Positions 1 to 10,034 of a stretch of DNA of 64,000 nt are shown here, one piece after another. The first letter of the stretch is position 1. Each line of letters starts with the position of its first letter. Origin of the DNA: Adenophora triphylla var. japonica. Taxonomy: Eukaryota; Streptophyta; Magnoliopsida; Asterales; Campanulaceae. Made by a program: the position numbers and the translations under genes. The stretch lies in the NCBI GenBank assembly GCA_022495995.1, contig JAFEMH010000930.1, forward strand, positions 189,001-253,000. The letters run 5' to 3'. Under the pieces are notes generated by a model. It saw nothing but the letters and a program-made list of their open reading frames with translations, ran no database searches and was not told the DNA's origin.

Positions 1-1265
1 GATGATATTGCTGTAATTGACGTTGCCAATCATCTGAACTGCTTCATCAGGTGTCACTGTGATGGGAACCATGGTCTGGGCCAGGCTTTCCTCCAACTTG
101 AGCTTGTGCGGGTAAGATGAAGTGAGTAAGGACCAGAGTGAGATGTTAGCCTGAGTGCGCTTGAGCTGTGTTAAGACAGGATCTTCAGCCTTTGGGTCCA
201 AGATTTCAGCTTCTTTGGCGTAGGGTCCCTTTTCAGTTCGTGGCTCAGGTATGGCTGGCCTTTTGTCTGTCCGCGGAGGATTCACTGGGATTTGACCGGA
301 ACGTGTCAGAACATTCACCTCTGGACTTAGGGTTTTGCTTGTCTCTCCCATTTCTGTAGTGGGAGGAGCCCGATTGGCGTAAGGCCGCATCAGCGCATTT
401 CAATTCGTTCACTGTCATAGCCTTTACTGAAGCATCAATAGTGGCTTTGAGATCTTCCCAAGACAGGGGTTGGATTATCTGGACCTTCGGGCCTTCGGTG
501 GCGGTGCGAAGTTCGTCCCAGCTGATCATGGAGCAAACATTGCCGTGGCCTTGTGCAGAACTAGGCCGGGAGATTTGCTTTGGAGTAGATGACGTAGTAG
601 TCAAACTTTCCTGAGGGTTCTCCAAGGGTTCCAACCGTGGGATTACCAGATTCGTACCTCTTTTTTCGGTTTTTGTTGAGAAGATAGCTTCTTCTTTCGT
701 CGAGGACGGCCCTCGTTCATTGCATCCTGGAATTCCATTTCCGGACAAGCACCGCAATCGCAGACGTCCCACCGAGATGTGTTCGTTGTTCGGCGGTGGT
801 ACCCGGACCTCGTGGAGGCTGGATGGGCGAGGCTTTCCTCTCGAAGGTCTTGTGGCCTTACGTCATAACCGCATGGCTCGTATGAGGGTAACGGGTTGAC
901 CTCGGGAAACAATGAGAGACGTTAGAGGCCGTAGGAGCAATCATGGCTTGGGAAGCCCCAGGTAGTTGGGTGGCTAATGTCCCGAAGTGGTGCATGGCAC
1001 CTTCGATCCAGCTTGTTGCTCACCTTGACGTTTCTCAATAGCCATGAGGACTCGCAAACTTCTTCCAATGTTGGGAAATTTCTTGGGGGTAAGGTCCCGT
1101 TCTCATCGTTGTTATCCACCGACTTGGCCACGGGATTTGACTGACCGTCCCGGTGACAGCCGGGAAGGAGGTAGGACCTTGCTTTGTTTTGACACCGGGA
1201 GACGGGTTCCGGGTACTCTCGACCACTCTACGGTTAGGCCGGAGGGGGTGACGGTCAAGGTTTAG
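1..1265 (-). pseudogene. TE-A gag/protease remnants
   Basis: Short minus-strand frames (1226-1035, 912-643, 772-245) carry pieces of a Tat gag-protease polyprotein. The 772-245 frame matches the TE-H region around 56.1 kb (a Lys-rich stretch followed by a Leu-Glu-Pro-rich linker). Bases 1-130 match the segment just before the second protease-like core of TE-H (around 52.27-52.39 kb). No gag core, zinc knuckle or protease active site can be seen. The frames are broken by shifts and no protein is expected. The parent protein would form the particle and process the polyprotein. Confidence 0.6.
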
Positions 1266-2451
1266 ACACGGGAATGGCCTTACGGGATAAAAGGGGAAAG
1301 CTCACGTGGCATGCGGTTTCCGTTTCTTTTATTTTCTGATTATTTTTTTTTTGTTGTTTTAATTTACTTAAAACGTGTTTTCTCAGAATCCTAGGTAGGT
1401 TGGAAAAGATTGCTCTTCTTTTTCGCAACTATGCTAGATCCTCGGGTCGTGGAGACCATACGTGCGGCTATAAGCCCCTCGTTTTGCACCCGTATTTCGA
1501 CATCCCAGGGTGGACAGCCTGTGCGAGGGTCCTATAGTGCAAGCGGTTTCCACCGCCTAAAGAAAAATCGAACCTAAGGACCGAGCCTGTCATGTTCGTT
1601 TTGATGCGTTAGCCATGTGAATAGTGGAACCGAGCCGGCCACCGAGTCAAGATCGGGTCAAGCAGTTCGGCATGACCTCTCTTTACCTTGCTTGCGCAAG
1701 GGATGCGTGACGTTAGGCGTTGGGTGGGTCATATTGTCATGGGCGACGTATCATAGGCGTGATGACATGGTGTCATGCGAGCATGGATGTATATCCGGAC
1801 GGAACATCGTGCAGGTGTAGCCGGAAATCAAGATCGGGTCAAGATTTTAGCATGACCTTTCATCGCTGCTTGCGCAAGGGATCTTGAGTTCCGAGCCTTG
1901 ACTCGAAAAATGGCCGGCATGGTATATGTATCCAGCCGTATGACACGGGACCGGGTAAAAACCAACCGAGTACGGGACAGAGTGTGACTCAAGACTCAAA
2001 CGTGCGGGGTTGACGCTTGGCTAGGATGGGATGTTTGGAATGATCCCGTGCGCGTCCAAGAGGCCTAGGAAGACCTAACGGATCGCAACCGAGACCACTC
2101 CGGTTGAGGGTTGTAGTGTGCAGTGTATCCGAGGCAGCATTGCGCGTAGCGTGCGGTGTAACCGAGGCAGCAGTGTGAGTAGTGTGCGGTGTAACCGAGG
2201 CAGCAATGCGAGTAGTGTGCGGTCTCTAAAATTCTTTTTCTGAGTAAAACATAAGTTTTTGAAGAATTTTAAATGTATGCACAGATGTATATTGATGCAT
2301 TTTTTTTTTGTATTTATTTTTTTTTGTAAAATAAAAAGTAAAGCACGTGCACACACACACAACAGTTAAAGAAGGGGGTAAAATGAAAGTTTGACCCTCA
2401 TCATCGTTTTAAAAATCTTTTGTTTTGTTTAAAAGTTTTTAAAACAAAATT
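1266..2451 (-). other. TE-A untranslated leader with short tandem repeats
   Basis: No gene seen. This is the 5' leader between primer site and gag, homologous to 58108-59226 of TE-H. It contains about three copies of a roughly 43-bp unit (2117-2222) built around CCGAGGCAGCA and GTAGTGTGCGGT. TE-H has about two copies at 58871-58947. Short A/T homopolymers occur at 1345-1375 and 2300-2335. Confidence 0.65.
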
Positions 2452-2469
2452 TCCCCAGCGGAGTCGCCA
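2452..2469 (-). promoter_or_regulatory. TE-A primer-binding site, tRNA-Arg type
   Basis: On the minus strand the site reads TGGCGACTCCGCTGGGGA, two bases after the LTR end. It is the complement of the CCA-ended 3' terminus of plant tRNA-Arg(ACG) as I know it (CCCCAGCGGAGTCG plus CCA). tRNA-Arg priming is usual for Tat/Ogre elements. It fixes the LTR boundary and the orientation. Confidence 0.85.
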
Positions 2470-2471
2470 AC

Positions 2472-3882
2472 TGAAATAGCCCGGATCCGAGCAGGCCTCG
2501 CGGCCCCGGCATCTGGCAGTCTTTCGCGTTGGCGGCGGTTTGTCTCGCCGTTTGTTTTTCGCATTTGTAGAGTCGCCACGCCGTTTTTATTAAGCCCAAA
2601 ACATTGAAAAGGGCATCGGTTTAAAGATAATTTTAAAGCTGTTTTTGTGTGATGAGATTTTTGAGTTCGGAGGTCGAGATGACTCCTCGGGAAGAGAATA
2701 TTAGAATATTAGAGCTCACCCGAGTAGCCTCGTAAAACGAGTCTTTCTGATACCCCTAATATCCTTTAAATGTGTGTGTGTGTGTGTGTGCTTTTAAAAA
2801 TGCATGTCAGATCGGATGTCTACATTGTATGCTATGTATGGAAATGTATTGAAATAGTAATGGAAGGAAGCCTTACCAATGTTGGTTCGTGTCTCTGTCT
2901 TCTCCGCTGGGAATAGTGTTTGAGGTCGGAGTAGCGTTCCCGCACGGACGGGATTGCTTCGGGAGATGACGGTTGTCTGCGGACGAGTTTCGGCGTGAGT
3001 TGAGGTTGCGGGATGCGTTCGGGCGTAGGTTCGGCGTGCGTGGGGATCGTCGGGATCACTCGGGCAGAGGTTCTGGCGTGCGTTGCTGGTGGCGGAGTCA
3101 CTCGGGCGCAGTTTCGCGTGGTTTGGGATCGCCGGTTTGACTCGGAAAGAGCCGGACACCGTGGAAAGACCAGGCAAGGCCTCGGAGTACCACGAGGGGC
3201 CTCGTGTAGTACCTCGAGAGTGCCTCGGCAGCGCGGGAGCGTCGCGGGAGCGCTCGGGAGGCTTCTGAGCACCACGAGGGCTCGGAAGGCCTCGGAAGGA
3301 TCCGAAAGGGGCGGGAATGCCTCGGAAGGACTTAGAGGGGAAGCCGAAGGCCTAGGGAGGAAGAGAGAAGTGGGAGGTGTGTGAAAATGAGGAGGGGGAG
3401 CCCTCTATTTATAGTGCGAGATTAGGTGCAAAGAGGTCCGTACGGACCTCCCCGGTAATCCGTGACTTTTGGTTTTCCTCGATTTGAGGGAATCTCGTGA
3501 TGATGGAGGAATATTTGCAATTATGGTGTCCCCTGAGCAATAAGGTCCGTACGGACCATCTTGCATGCAAAGAGGTCCGTACGGACCAACTCTGCAGGGG
3601 AGTAATCATTTTCCCCGGGATTTGAGGGAATATTGTGGACTTTAAGAAGATTCAGTAATTATGACAACAAAGAGGTCCGTACGGACCAATATTGCTTTCC
3701 CAATTTCCTGAAAATTCCCAAAAGGTCCTTTTGTCCCTTTTTATCCCAGAAAGGCTCCTCCCTTGGTTTGGTTGGGAGTTTAGAGAGGGTTTTGAGTGAG
3801 AGGGGTCATCAAGACTGTGTTGATGAGTCTGCGGTGTTTCCCGTGTGTTTGAAAGGGGGTGATCCAGATTGGGGTACTTACA
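2472..3882 (-). repeat. TE-A 5' LTR (1411 bp)
   Basis: Bounded by TG at 2472 and CA at 3882 (minus: TGTAAGTACCCC to TTTCA). The right end is fixed by the TE-B reading frame resuming at 3883, the left end by the primer site. It contains a (TG)n microsatellite (2773-2790), a minus-strand TATA box (3405-3414) and four copies of a GGTCCGTACGGACC palindrome. It shares a GAGTCGCCACGCCG block (2569-2582) with the LTR of TE-G and, with variation, TE-H, which marks these LTRs as relatives. Confidence 0.85.
3405..3687 (-). promoter_or_regulatory. TE-A LTR promoter: TATA box with four upstream palindromes
   Basis: The minus-strand TATA box CTATAAATAG lies at 3405-3414. Upstream of it (higher coordinates) are four GGTCCGTACGGACC palindromes: within 3433-3450 (extended to a perfect 18-bp palindrome), 3544-3557, 3574-3587 and 3674-3687. 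The first begins 18 bp from the TATA box. The dyad can be read as pentamers GTCCG and CGGAC separated by TA. Function is inferred from position only. Confidence 0.6.
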
Positions 3883-4557
3883 GCATCGGCAGTAGGAAGC
3901 CTAATGTATGCTCAAGTCTGTACTCGCCCAGATCTTGCCTTTATTGTTGGCATGCTTGGGCGATATCAAAGCAATCCGGGAAGAGAACATTGGGTCGCAG
4001 CCAAAAGAGTGATGAGATACTTACAAAACACGAAGAACTACATGCTTACATATACAAAGTCGGATCATCTTGAGATCATTGGTTTTTTCGATTCGACTTT
4101 CTTTGGATGCCAAGATAGTCGCAAATCGACATCGGGTTATGTCTTCACTTTGGCCGGTGGAGCGATATCTTGGAGAAGTGCCAAGCAAACATTAGTTACT
4201 ACTTCCACCATGGAAGCCGAATTTGTTGCTTGCTATGAGGCATCCAATCAAGCTATATGGCTGCGTAAATTCATTGAAGGACTGCGAATTGTCAAAGGTG
4301 TTGAAAGACCACTTAAGTTATATTGTGACAATCGGGCCGCGGTATTGTACTCCAACAACAACAAGAGTTCATCTAAATCTAAGCATATAGATATTAAGTT
4401 TCTTGTTGTGAGAGAAAGAGTACAAAATGAACAAATAGAAATAGAACTTATTGGTACAAACTCCATGTTAGCGGATTCATTTACTAAGGCGTTATCTCCT
4501 TTAGTATTTCACGAGCATGTTGCTCATATGGGTGTAATGACTTTTGATAATGCCTAA
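3883..4557 (+). pseudogene. TE-B Ty1/Copia RT tail and RNase H
   Basis: An open frame of 225 codons begins abruptly at the TE-A insertion point and ends with TAA at 4555-4557. It is the C-terminal end of a Copia polyprotein: the RT-RNase H connection with GSLMYAQVCTRPD, the RNase H Asp in FFDSTFFG, the STMEAEF motif with its catalytic Glu, the LYCDNRAA motif with its Asp, and the SKHIDIKF tail. RNase H removes the RNA template during reverse transcription. The remaining frame is clean, which suggests TE-B was fairly young when TE-A split it. The gag, protease, integrase and main RT lie beyond the left edge. Confidence 0.9.
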
Positions 4558-4925
4558 ATCAGTGGGAGTTTTAAATGTTTCTATTTTCTTGTGTTGTTTT
4601 CATTTAAATTGATCTCATTTGGTTAAAGTAGGACTAGTTGGAGAATATATATATGCATTCTTCATATATATTCATTAATTTTCCATGCTACATATCTATA
4701 CTTTATCTATGTCATTTAGTTGGATATATATATGTGATTAATGTGGGTTTAGTTGCGAATCAATTACAACGAATGCCCCTTTAGTCCTTATACTTATATG
4801 ACTAATGGACGGGATTGTTTTCGAATGACAACAAAGTGCACATAAGGGTTGTCATTTGTGTTATAAATATGATTGAAGAAATTTATTAAGTGAAGGTATA
4901 TGTTATAATAATCCAAGTGGGAGAT
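4558..4925 (+). other. TE-B 3' untranslated region and polypurine tract
   Basis: AT-rich 368-bp noncoding segment after the RNase H stop. The purine run AAGTGGGAGA at 4915-4924 directly before the LTR is the polypurine tract that primes plus-strand synthesis. A similar purine run at 4561-4568 may be a second tract. No gene seen. Confidence 0.75.
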
Positions 4926-5418
4926 TGTAAGAACATGGATTAATGTAACATATAAATACTTAATAATATAATGATCAATATTATAATATATGGTATAAAG
5001 TATAGAACTCTAAATAATATGTAGAATTCCATAATATAAGTATACCATTAAATGATGGGCATAATGGTAATATCTTATATATCAATAGGTGTAGTCCCTA
5101 AATGAAGTGCCCTTGGATTCCTATAAAGCGCCTATCCATCAAGCCTATGAATCACTAGTTATTTTTCATTCTCATTCAGTCAAAATTCTTCCTAAGTACT
5201 TGAAGAACAAAGAGACTAAAAAGGCACTCATCATTTAGAAGATCTACTCTTCCTAAATCAAAGACTATCTTCATATCTTCATCAAGAACAAGAACAAGAA
5301 CAAGAACAATTATGGAATCTCAAGGTATACGCTTCCGTCTTCGTCTTCTTCTTCTTCTTCTCTTCTTAATCTAGTTATGAGTCGGTTCATGGTTTGATGG
5401 ATCGTTTTTGTTCCAACA
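4926..5418 (+). repeat. TE-B 3' LTR (493 bp)
   Basis: Starts TGTAAGAACATGG right after the polypurine tract and ends GTTCCAACA, giving the TGT...ACA ends typical of Copia. A TATA-like CCTATAAAG lies near 5119-5127. Near its 3' end are short repeats of AAGAAC (5284-5308) and a CTT tract (5338-5365). The next 5 bp, AATAA (5419-5423), are the expected target duplication; the left partner is outside the window. Bases 5419-5621 beyond it are intron of the endoglucanase gene. Confidence 0.85.
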
Positions 5419-5621
5419 AATAACTCATCAACCATCATCAGCTGTTGTGACAAACAGTCTTACGTATATCTCCATTTTCAAGGCACGATGGCAAAATCCA
5501 AACAAAATACATTAAAAATGAAAGTGATCATGAAATTAAAAGGGCAAAAAGACATTCCTTGGATGATAAATGAACAACTATTTTCATGTTTGATGATCTA
5601 ACTGTGCATTGAATTATGTAG

Positions 5622-5903
5622 GAGGTACTTCATGGAAGTAAACCACAAGGAGACTTCAACGAGTACAAGAACAATGCAGATCAATTCATTTGTAACTGCG
5701 TCGGAAAGGGATATAACAATATCAAAAGGACTAATGCAGGGTTATTATGGTTCGACGAGGCATGTTGTAGTCTTCAATATGTTAACTCTGCATCATTTGT
5801 GATTTCTGCTTATGCTGATTACTTAACCAGTGCAAGATCATCTTTAAATTGCCCCGGCGGCAATGTTTCACCCGACGACCTAATCAACCTCGTCAAATCT
5901 CAG
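5622..5903 (+). pseudogene. Endoglucanase (GH9) internal exon
   Basis: A 94-codon exon, phase 0 at both ends, bounded by the acceptor TATGTAG (ends 5621) and the donor CAG|GTAAAT (5904). It encodes a late part of the glycosyl hydrolase family 9 catalytic domain: an ADQFICNCV helix, the NAGLLWF segment, SLQYVNSASFVISAYADYL and a tail ending LVKSQ. In plant GH9 enzymes this run directly precedes the VDYILGxNP segment, and that continuation is found at 19873. GH9 endo-1,4-beta-glucanases cut cellulose-type glucans in or outside the wall. The upstream exons are not in the window; the intron on this side holds TE-B and, nested in it, TE-A. The exon has no lesion, so the gene decayed recently. Confidence 0.9.
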
Positions 5904-6291
5904 GTAAATAAATATATTATTTCATCAATTTCATTATGATTTATAAGAAAGACAGGGTTTGAGTTCATATATTCACTAGAATAACACTCGTTCGATGCAT
6001 AATTTTATTAAATATTTGTCGTTAGTGACTCACTATTTATAAATAATCTCATCATCTTCCTAATAATTAAATTAAAATCTTAGGTTGCAATTTAGTCGTC
6101 TCAGCAATTAATTCATCTCAGAAAGATGTTGAATAAAATGAAATTTATATGCTCTAAATAATTTACTGAAGAAGTCAAAAAGTTAAAACGGTTTTAGGCA
6201 GAAGGCAGAATATACTGTAGGTAGATTTCATGTGTCATTGGCTGATGTCAACTGCTTTTGTTTTGGTGGAGTAGAAGTATAGATTGCATTG
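5904..6291 (+). other. Endoglucanase intron, left remnant before TE-C
   Basis: AT-rich intron sequence after the donor at 5904, ending with the target duplication CATTG (6287-6291). The intron continues after TE-C from 19821 (CATTG again) to the acceptor TTGTTAG at 19872. Without TE-C it would be about 435 bp. No other feature seen. Confidence 0.8.
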
Positions 6292-7130
6292 TGATGAGCC
6301 CGGATCTACTGGACCGGGCCCGCGCTCGGTCTAGTCCAAGGAACCAGTGACGTGGCAGTTCCTAGACCGTTGGAGGGAAGACCGCGGACAAATAGGCCCT
6401 TGTGGTCAAGACCGTGTCCCTCCTCGCATCGTCCCCATCGAGCACCATTGGGACCCTGCTCGCTGGATCCGTGCCCGCATGAGTCATGCCCGCATCAACC
6501 GTGCTCGCGTCATATATCTTTGACCTCGGGCACAACGATTGACTGCGGGCACATGCTGCTTCCCGGTTAATGTCAAGCCTTACTGAGCAAGTTAGCTTAC
6601 TGGCTCTGACAGGCCACTTGCCGTCTCCCCCATCACGCATTCAATGCGGCTCAGTCCGGCGCCTACTATTCCATTTAATGCAATAAGCCGGCTACACGGC
6701 TCATGTCCCTTTCAGCCATGTCCCTTGGACGATCAATGTTCCCTCCACGACGGGACCAATTAGCTGCGGACACGTGTAGCTGGTCAAATACCAAAGTGCC
6801 CCCTAGGGCTGATCTCATTGCTTACCTCAACAAGCACCATTGCATTGCCTATAAATAGAAGGCCTTTACCCCCTTGGGCAAGGTAAGTTCCATATACAAT
6901 TGAGTAAGCTCTTTTACTCTCTAAACCTAAACACACACACTCAAAAGGTATTCAAAGCCTTATTACTCAGTATTCTCACTCTCACACCCGAGGGCCTGAG
7001 TTGGAGTAACATCCAACTTTGAACTTAACGGTGCTTGTTTGTGTTGTGATCTAGGTACATAAAATCACCAAATATATCCTAGCCAGATATCCTTGAACCG
7101 CTCCTGACCCCAAAAGCTGTGGCGTCATCA
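6292..7130 (+). repeat. TE-C 5' LTR (839 bp)
   Basis: Begins TGATGAGCC and ends GTCATCA, so the ends form a TGATGA...TCATCA inverted repeat. The boundary is confirmed by the second copy at 18490. A TATA box, CCTATAAATAG, lies at about 6850-6860. Upstream are a G-box-containing GACACGTGTAG near 6767 and several GCCCGCA / GCGGGCA segments in both orientations (6470-6555). No CpG dyad like those of the other LTRs is seen next to the TATA box. Confidence 0.93.
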
Positions 7131-7131
7131 G

Positions 7132-7149
7132 TGGTTCCATTGCCGGGAA
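7132..7149 (+). promoter_or_regulatory. TE-C primer-binding site, possibly tRNA-Glu type
   Basis: TGGTTCCATTGCCGGGAA starts one base after the LTR end. It resembles the complement of a plant tRNA-Glu 3' terminus as I remember it, with about two mismatches, so the tRNA assignment is tentative. Its position and TGG start make a primer site very likely. Confidence 0.6.
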
Positions 7150-7356
7150 ACTCGACTTTCTTTCGTTTTCTCGTTAAAAATCTTTTGTTTTCAAGGCACC
7201 TCACGTGTCCTAAACAAATTCAGTGCCGAAAGGCTCTTCTTTTTTACATCACTAAGTTTTTCCCGTTGAAAACTTTTGTTTTCAGACACACCTTGTAGTC
7301 TAAACAACTGACTGCCAAAAGACACTTCTTTTCAGTTATTTTCGTCTTTCTGAGAC

Positions 7357-8903
7357 ATGTCTCAAATCCTGAAAAATGCTGGTCATTTGACCCTAGAGGA
7401 GGAGAACCAAGCCGAACCCTCCAACATCAATAGGGAAAGGCAAACCAACTCTGTTTTCAACAGAATGGGGGCCCATTCTCAGCCTCAAAAATCCCCGACT
7501 CAACGAGATCTACACCGGTTAACCGAGGAAGCCCGTGCTGAGAAAGCCCAAGCCCTACTAAACACTAGCCCAAAAACTCCCCAAGCTCACATGAAAAACA
7601 CCAATCTAACCACCCCACTTTCCCAGAATAAATCCACGAGAAGGAAGGAAATCCTAGCCTCCAAGTCCAAACTGGTCGCGGAGGCCATGGCCATCAAAGA
7701 CGCGGAGATGGAAATGTTTGAAATAGAGGCCAATGGAGGGCTACAGTTCCCTCAAGGGTCACAAAGGTTCTCCCAACGAGCTCCCGCTCACTCGCTTGCT
7801 AGTCAAGCTGTGGGGGCAAGCGGGTCGACCCGGCCCTTGAGCGCGGACGGCGGCAAACGGAGCGTGGTGCATGTAGAGGATAGCGAGGAAGTGGGGGAAG
7901 AGGCACGGTCAAACCGCCGTGCGAGGTCCAAAGCCGGACCCTTGGCTCCGGCCAAGGAGAAGGCCGTGGCTCCACGAGCTAAAAAGCGAAGGTTGATGAT
8001 CGGAACCCCGAGTTTGTGAAATTTATGCGAGAAGATGTGGAAAACCCATCGAAGGCTGCCCGAAGTGTGGCCGCACCATGGACGCCTTCGGCGATAAAAT
8101 TGCGCGGGCACCGATCCAAAAGGGCAAACCCCCCAGACGGACACCTATGACGGATCCAAAAATGCCAAGAGTCATATGGGAAGATTTGAGGGCCGAGATG
8201 GCTTTATTCTCCGCGGATGAGTCGGTGATGTGCAAAGCTTTGGCTGCGACCTTCACCGGCAAGGCCCTATCTTGGATGCTAGCCCTCAAGCCCCGGTGTA
8301 TCCGGTCATTCGATCGGTTCGAGTCCTCTTCCTCAATGCCTTTGCCGGAGCAGGTGTGCCCGCTAGACCAAAGACGAGATCTTGTCCGTGTCAAGCGGGC
8401 ACCAAACGAGCCTACAAAAGATTATATATCCCGGTTCGGGAAGGTGAGCGAGGAGATTGTGGACTGGACGAGGAGATATCGGACTATGTTTTGAGGGCGG
8501 CCTCGGTTCCTCCTTCCTCAAAATGAATTTTGCCTCCGGCAAACCTAAATCGATGGAGGAAATGTATGAAAGGGCCTCGGCCATTGCCTCCGCCTCGAAG
8601 AGCCTAGTGTGCCCGCTCCCGAGCTTCGCGAAAGAAAGGATAAGCCAAGTCCGGGAGACCACCCCCGAGCCTGCTCATACCAATAATCATAGCAAAAACA
8701 GTAGGGGATCGAAAGGCTCAAAAAGGCCGTGGCCGAAACGGTTTACACAGGCTCACCGACCCAAGGGTGGTGATCATGAGAGCCTCGAGACTTTCTGCTC
8801 CTCCCCCATGCTTCGAAAGCCAAATGAGAGGAGTAGACTTAAATTCTGTGAGTTTCACAACGACCACGGGCACGGAGCGAGGATTGTTTCCAGTGGCGAG
8901 TAA
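7357..8903 (+). pseudogene. TE-C gag
   Basis: The gag reading begins at ATG 7357 (MSQILKNAGHL) and runs open to 8019 as a charged, low-complexity N-terminal region rich in Lys and Glu. The gag core follows in shifted frames: 8078-8494 carries WEDLRAEMALFSADES, TFTGKALSWM and DYISRFGKV, typical of the Retrotrans_gag fold, and 8457-8903 carries the tail with a zinc-knuckle-like KFCEFHNDHGHG. Frameshifts near 8020, 8335-8345 and 8490 break the product. Gag would form the cytoplasmic particle in which the RNA is copied. Confidence 0.8.
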
Positions 8904-9200
8904 TCCAGCGAGAAAATCAATAACGGGGAGCTAACCAAGTGGGTTAAGGGAAACAATCTTGCCCCCAATAACAATGATCGGCGGCGGGCACGACACACGC
9001 GGGGACCGGACGAAATGAAAGAGATAATAATGATGACGATTTTGGGGACTATGACATTAACTTCATTGGGGAGGAACCTCCCTCTAGTAGGCGATTATCC
9101 CTCCAAATTCGGACATTAGAAAAGGTTTTCTCCATCCCCGCCCGGCCGGAGGAAGAGCAGAAATTGGGTTCAAAAGGAGTGAACTTGCCTCCACCCTTTT

Positions 9201-9800
9201 TCATTCCACACGGCCACTCACCCTCGGAATGAGAATCAACCGGGCAAACATAGGCCGTGTGTTGGTAGATCTTTGGGTGCCCGCGACATACTCTATTACC
9301 ATACTTTGATTGGAATGAGAATGACGGAGGCACATCTCACTCCATATGCGGGCATGCTCGAAGGCTTCACAAACCACGCTGTAAGGGTAAAGGGGACGAT
9401 TGTGTTTGACGTAGCTATTGGGGAAAAACCCATGCAGAAGACGGCCAAGATAACTTTCATGGTGGTCGATCTTCCTTCCCAATACAATGCCATTCTCGGC
9501 GTAACTGCTCAGGCCGAATTGGGAATAGTTGCGTCCGTCCCCCACCAAAGGGTGAAATTTAACACCCGGGCGGAGTTGCTACCATCAAGAACCGGCCGGG
9601 AGATTCCTCCGAGCCTTTGGAGGAAAAAAGGAAAGAACGAGAAAGGCCGGACATCACGCCGCGAGATAGAGGGCGAGGACAAAATAATAGAAGGAAAGGA
9701 CGAGGACAAGTCAAAAAAGGGGAAAGCTCTTGCACTCCCGCCGCCACCCGTACCAATTGGCATGCTTTCTTTCCATTCCACAAGGTGGAGCTCAAGTTGA
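9201..9800 (+). pseudogene. TE-C aspartic protease
   Basis: Frame 9273-9800 encodes the body of a retropepsin-like protease: MTEAHLTPYAGMLEGF, the flap-side VVDLPSQYNAILG and a charged linker towards RT. The expected active-site Asp-Thr/Ser-Gly just upstream is not readable: LVDL at about 9263-9274 is followed by a change of frame, so the catalytic triad is lost. The intact enzyme would cut the gag-pol precursor. The basic, Lys-rich stretch at 9617-9730 is the PR-RT linker. Confidence 0.75.
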
Positions 9801-10034
9801 GCGAGAAAATCGAAACGATTGGCTGCCCTGTTGAGGGAGGTTATATTGATCGAGGAGTAGAGGGGAAATTGACCGTGATATCATATATTCAATGGCAACA
9901 CGGCCGAAGCTCGAGTCAACCCCCCAACTATTGTCATTGACTCCTGCACAATCGTGAAATCGGCGACCTTCAACCTAACGACGAGCTCGAGGAGGTGGTA
10001 ATCAATCCCCACTTCCCCGAGCAAACGGTTAAGG

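Larger units (their letters stand above)
1..3882 (-). mobile_element. TE-A: Tat-like Ty3/Gypsy element, 5' portion
   Basis: Minus-strand LTR retrotransposon cut by the left window edge. Reading from the right it has a 5' LTR (2472-3882), a tRNA-Arg primer site, an untranslated leader and broken gag/protease sequence. The leader and gag remnants align by eye with those of TE-H (for example the block at 1378-1445 matches 58138-58195), so both belong to one Tat sublineage. It is inserted in the RNase H reading frame of TE-B; the 5 bp right of the LTR (GCATC, 3883-3887) are the expected target duplication, but the partner is outside the window. The distance from gag start to the pre-protease region is about 1.2 kb here against about 5.8 kb in TE-H, so the gag core and the first protease-like core seem deleted. 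Confidence 0.85.

Noticed and set aside
2075..2362. Small basic protein ORF
   Set aside because: It covers the TE-A leader repeats and poly-A/T tracts; no homologue in the TE-H leader frame.
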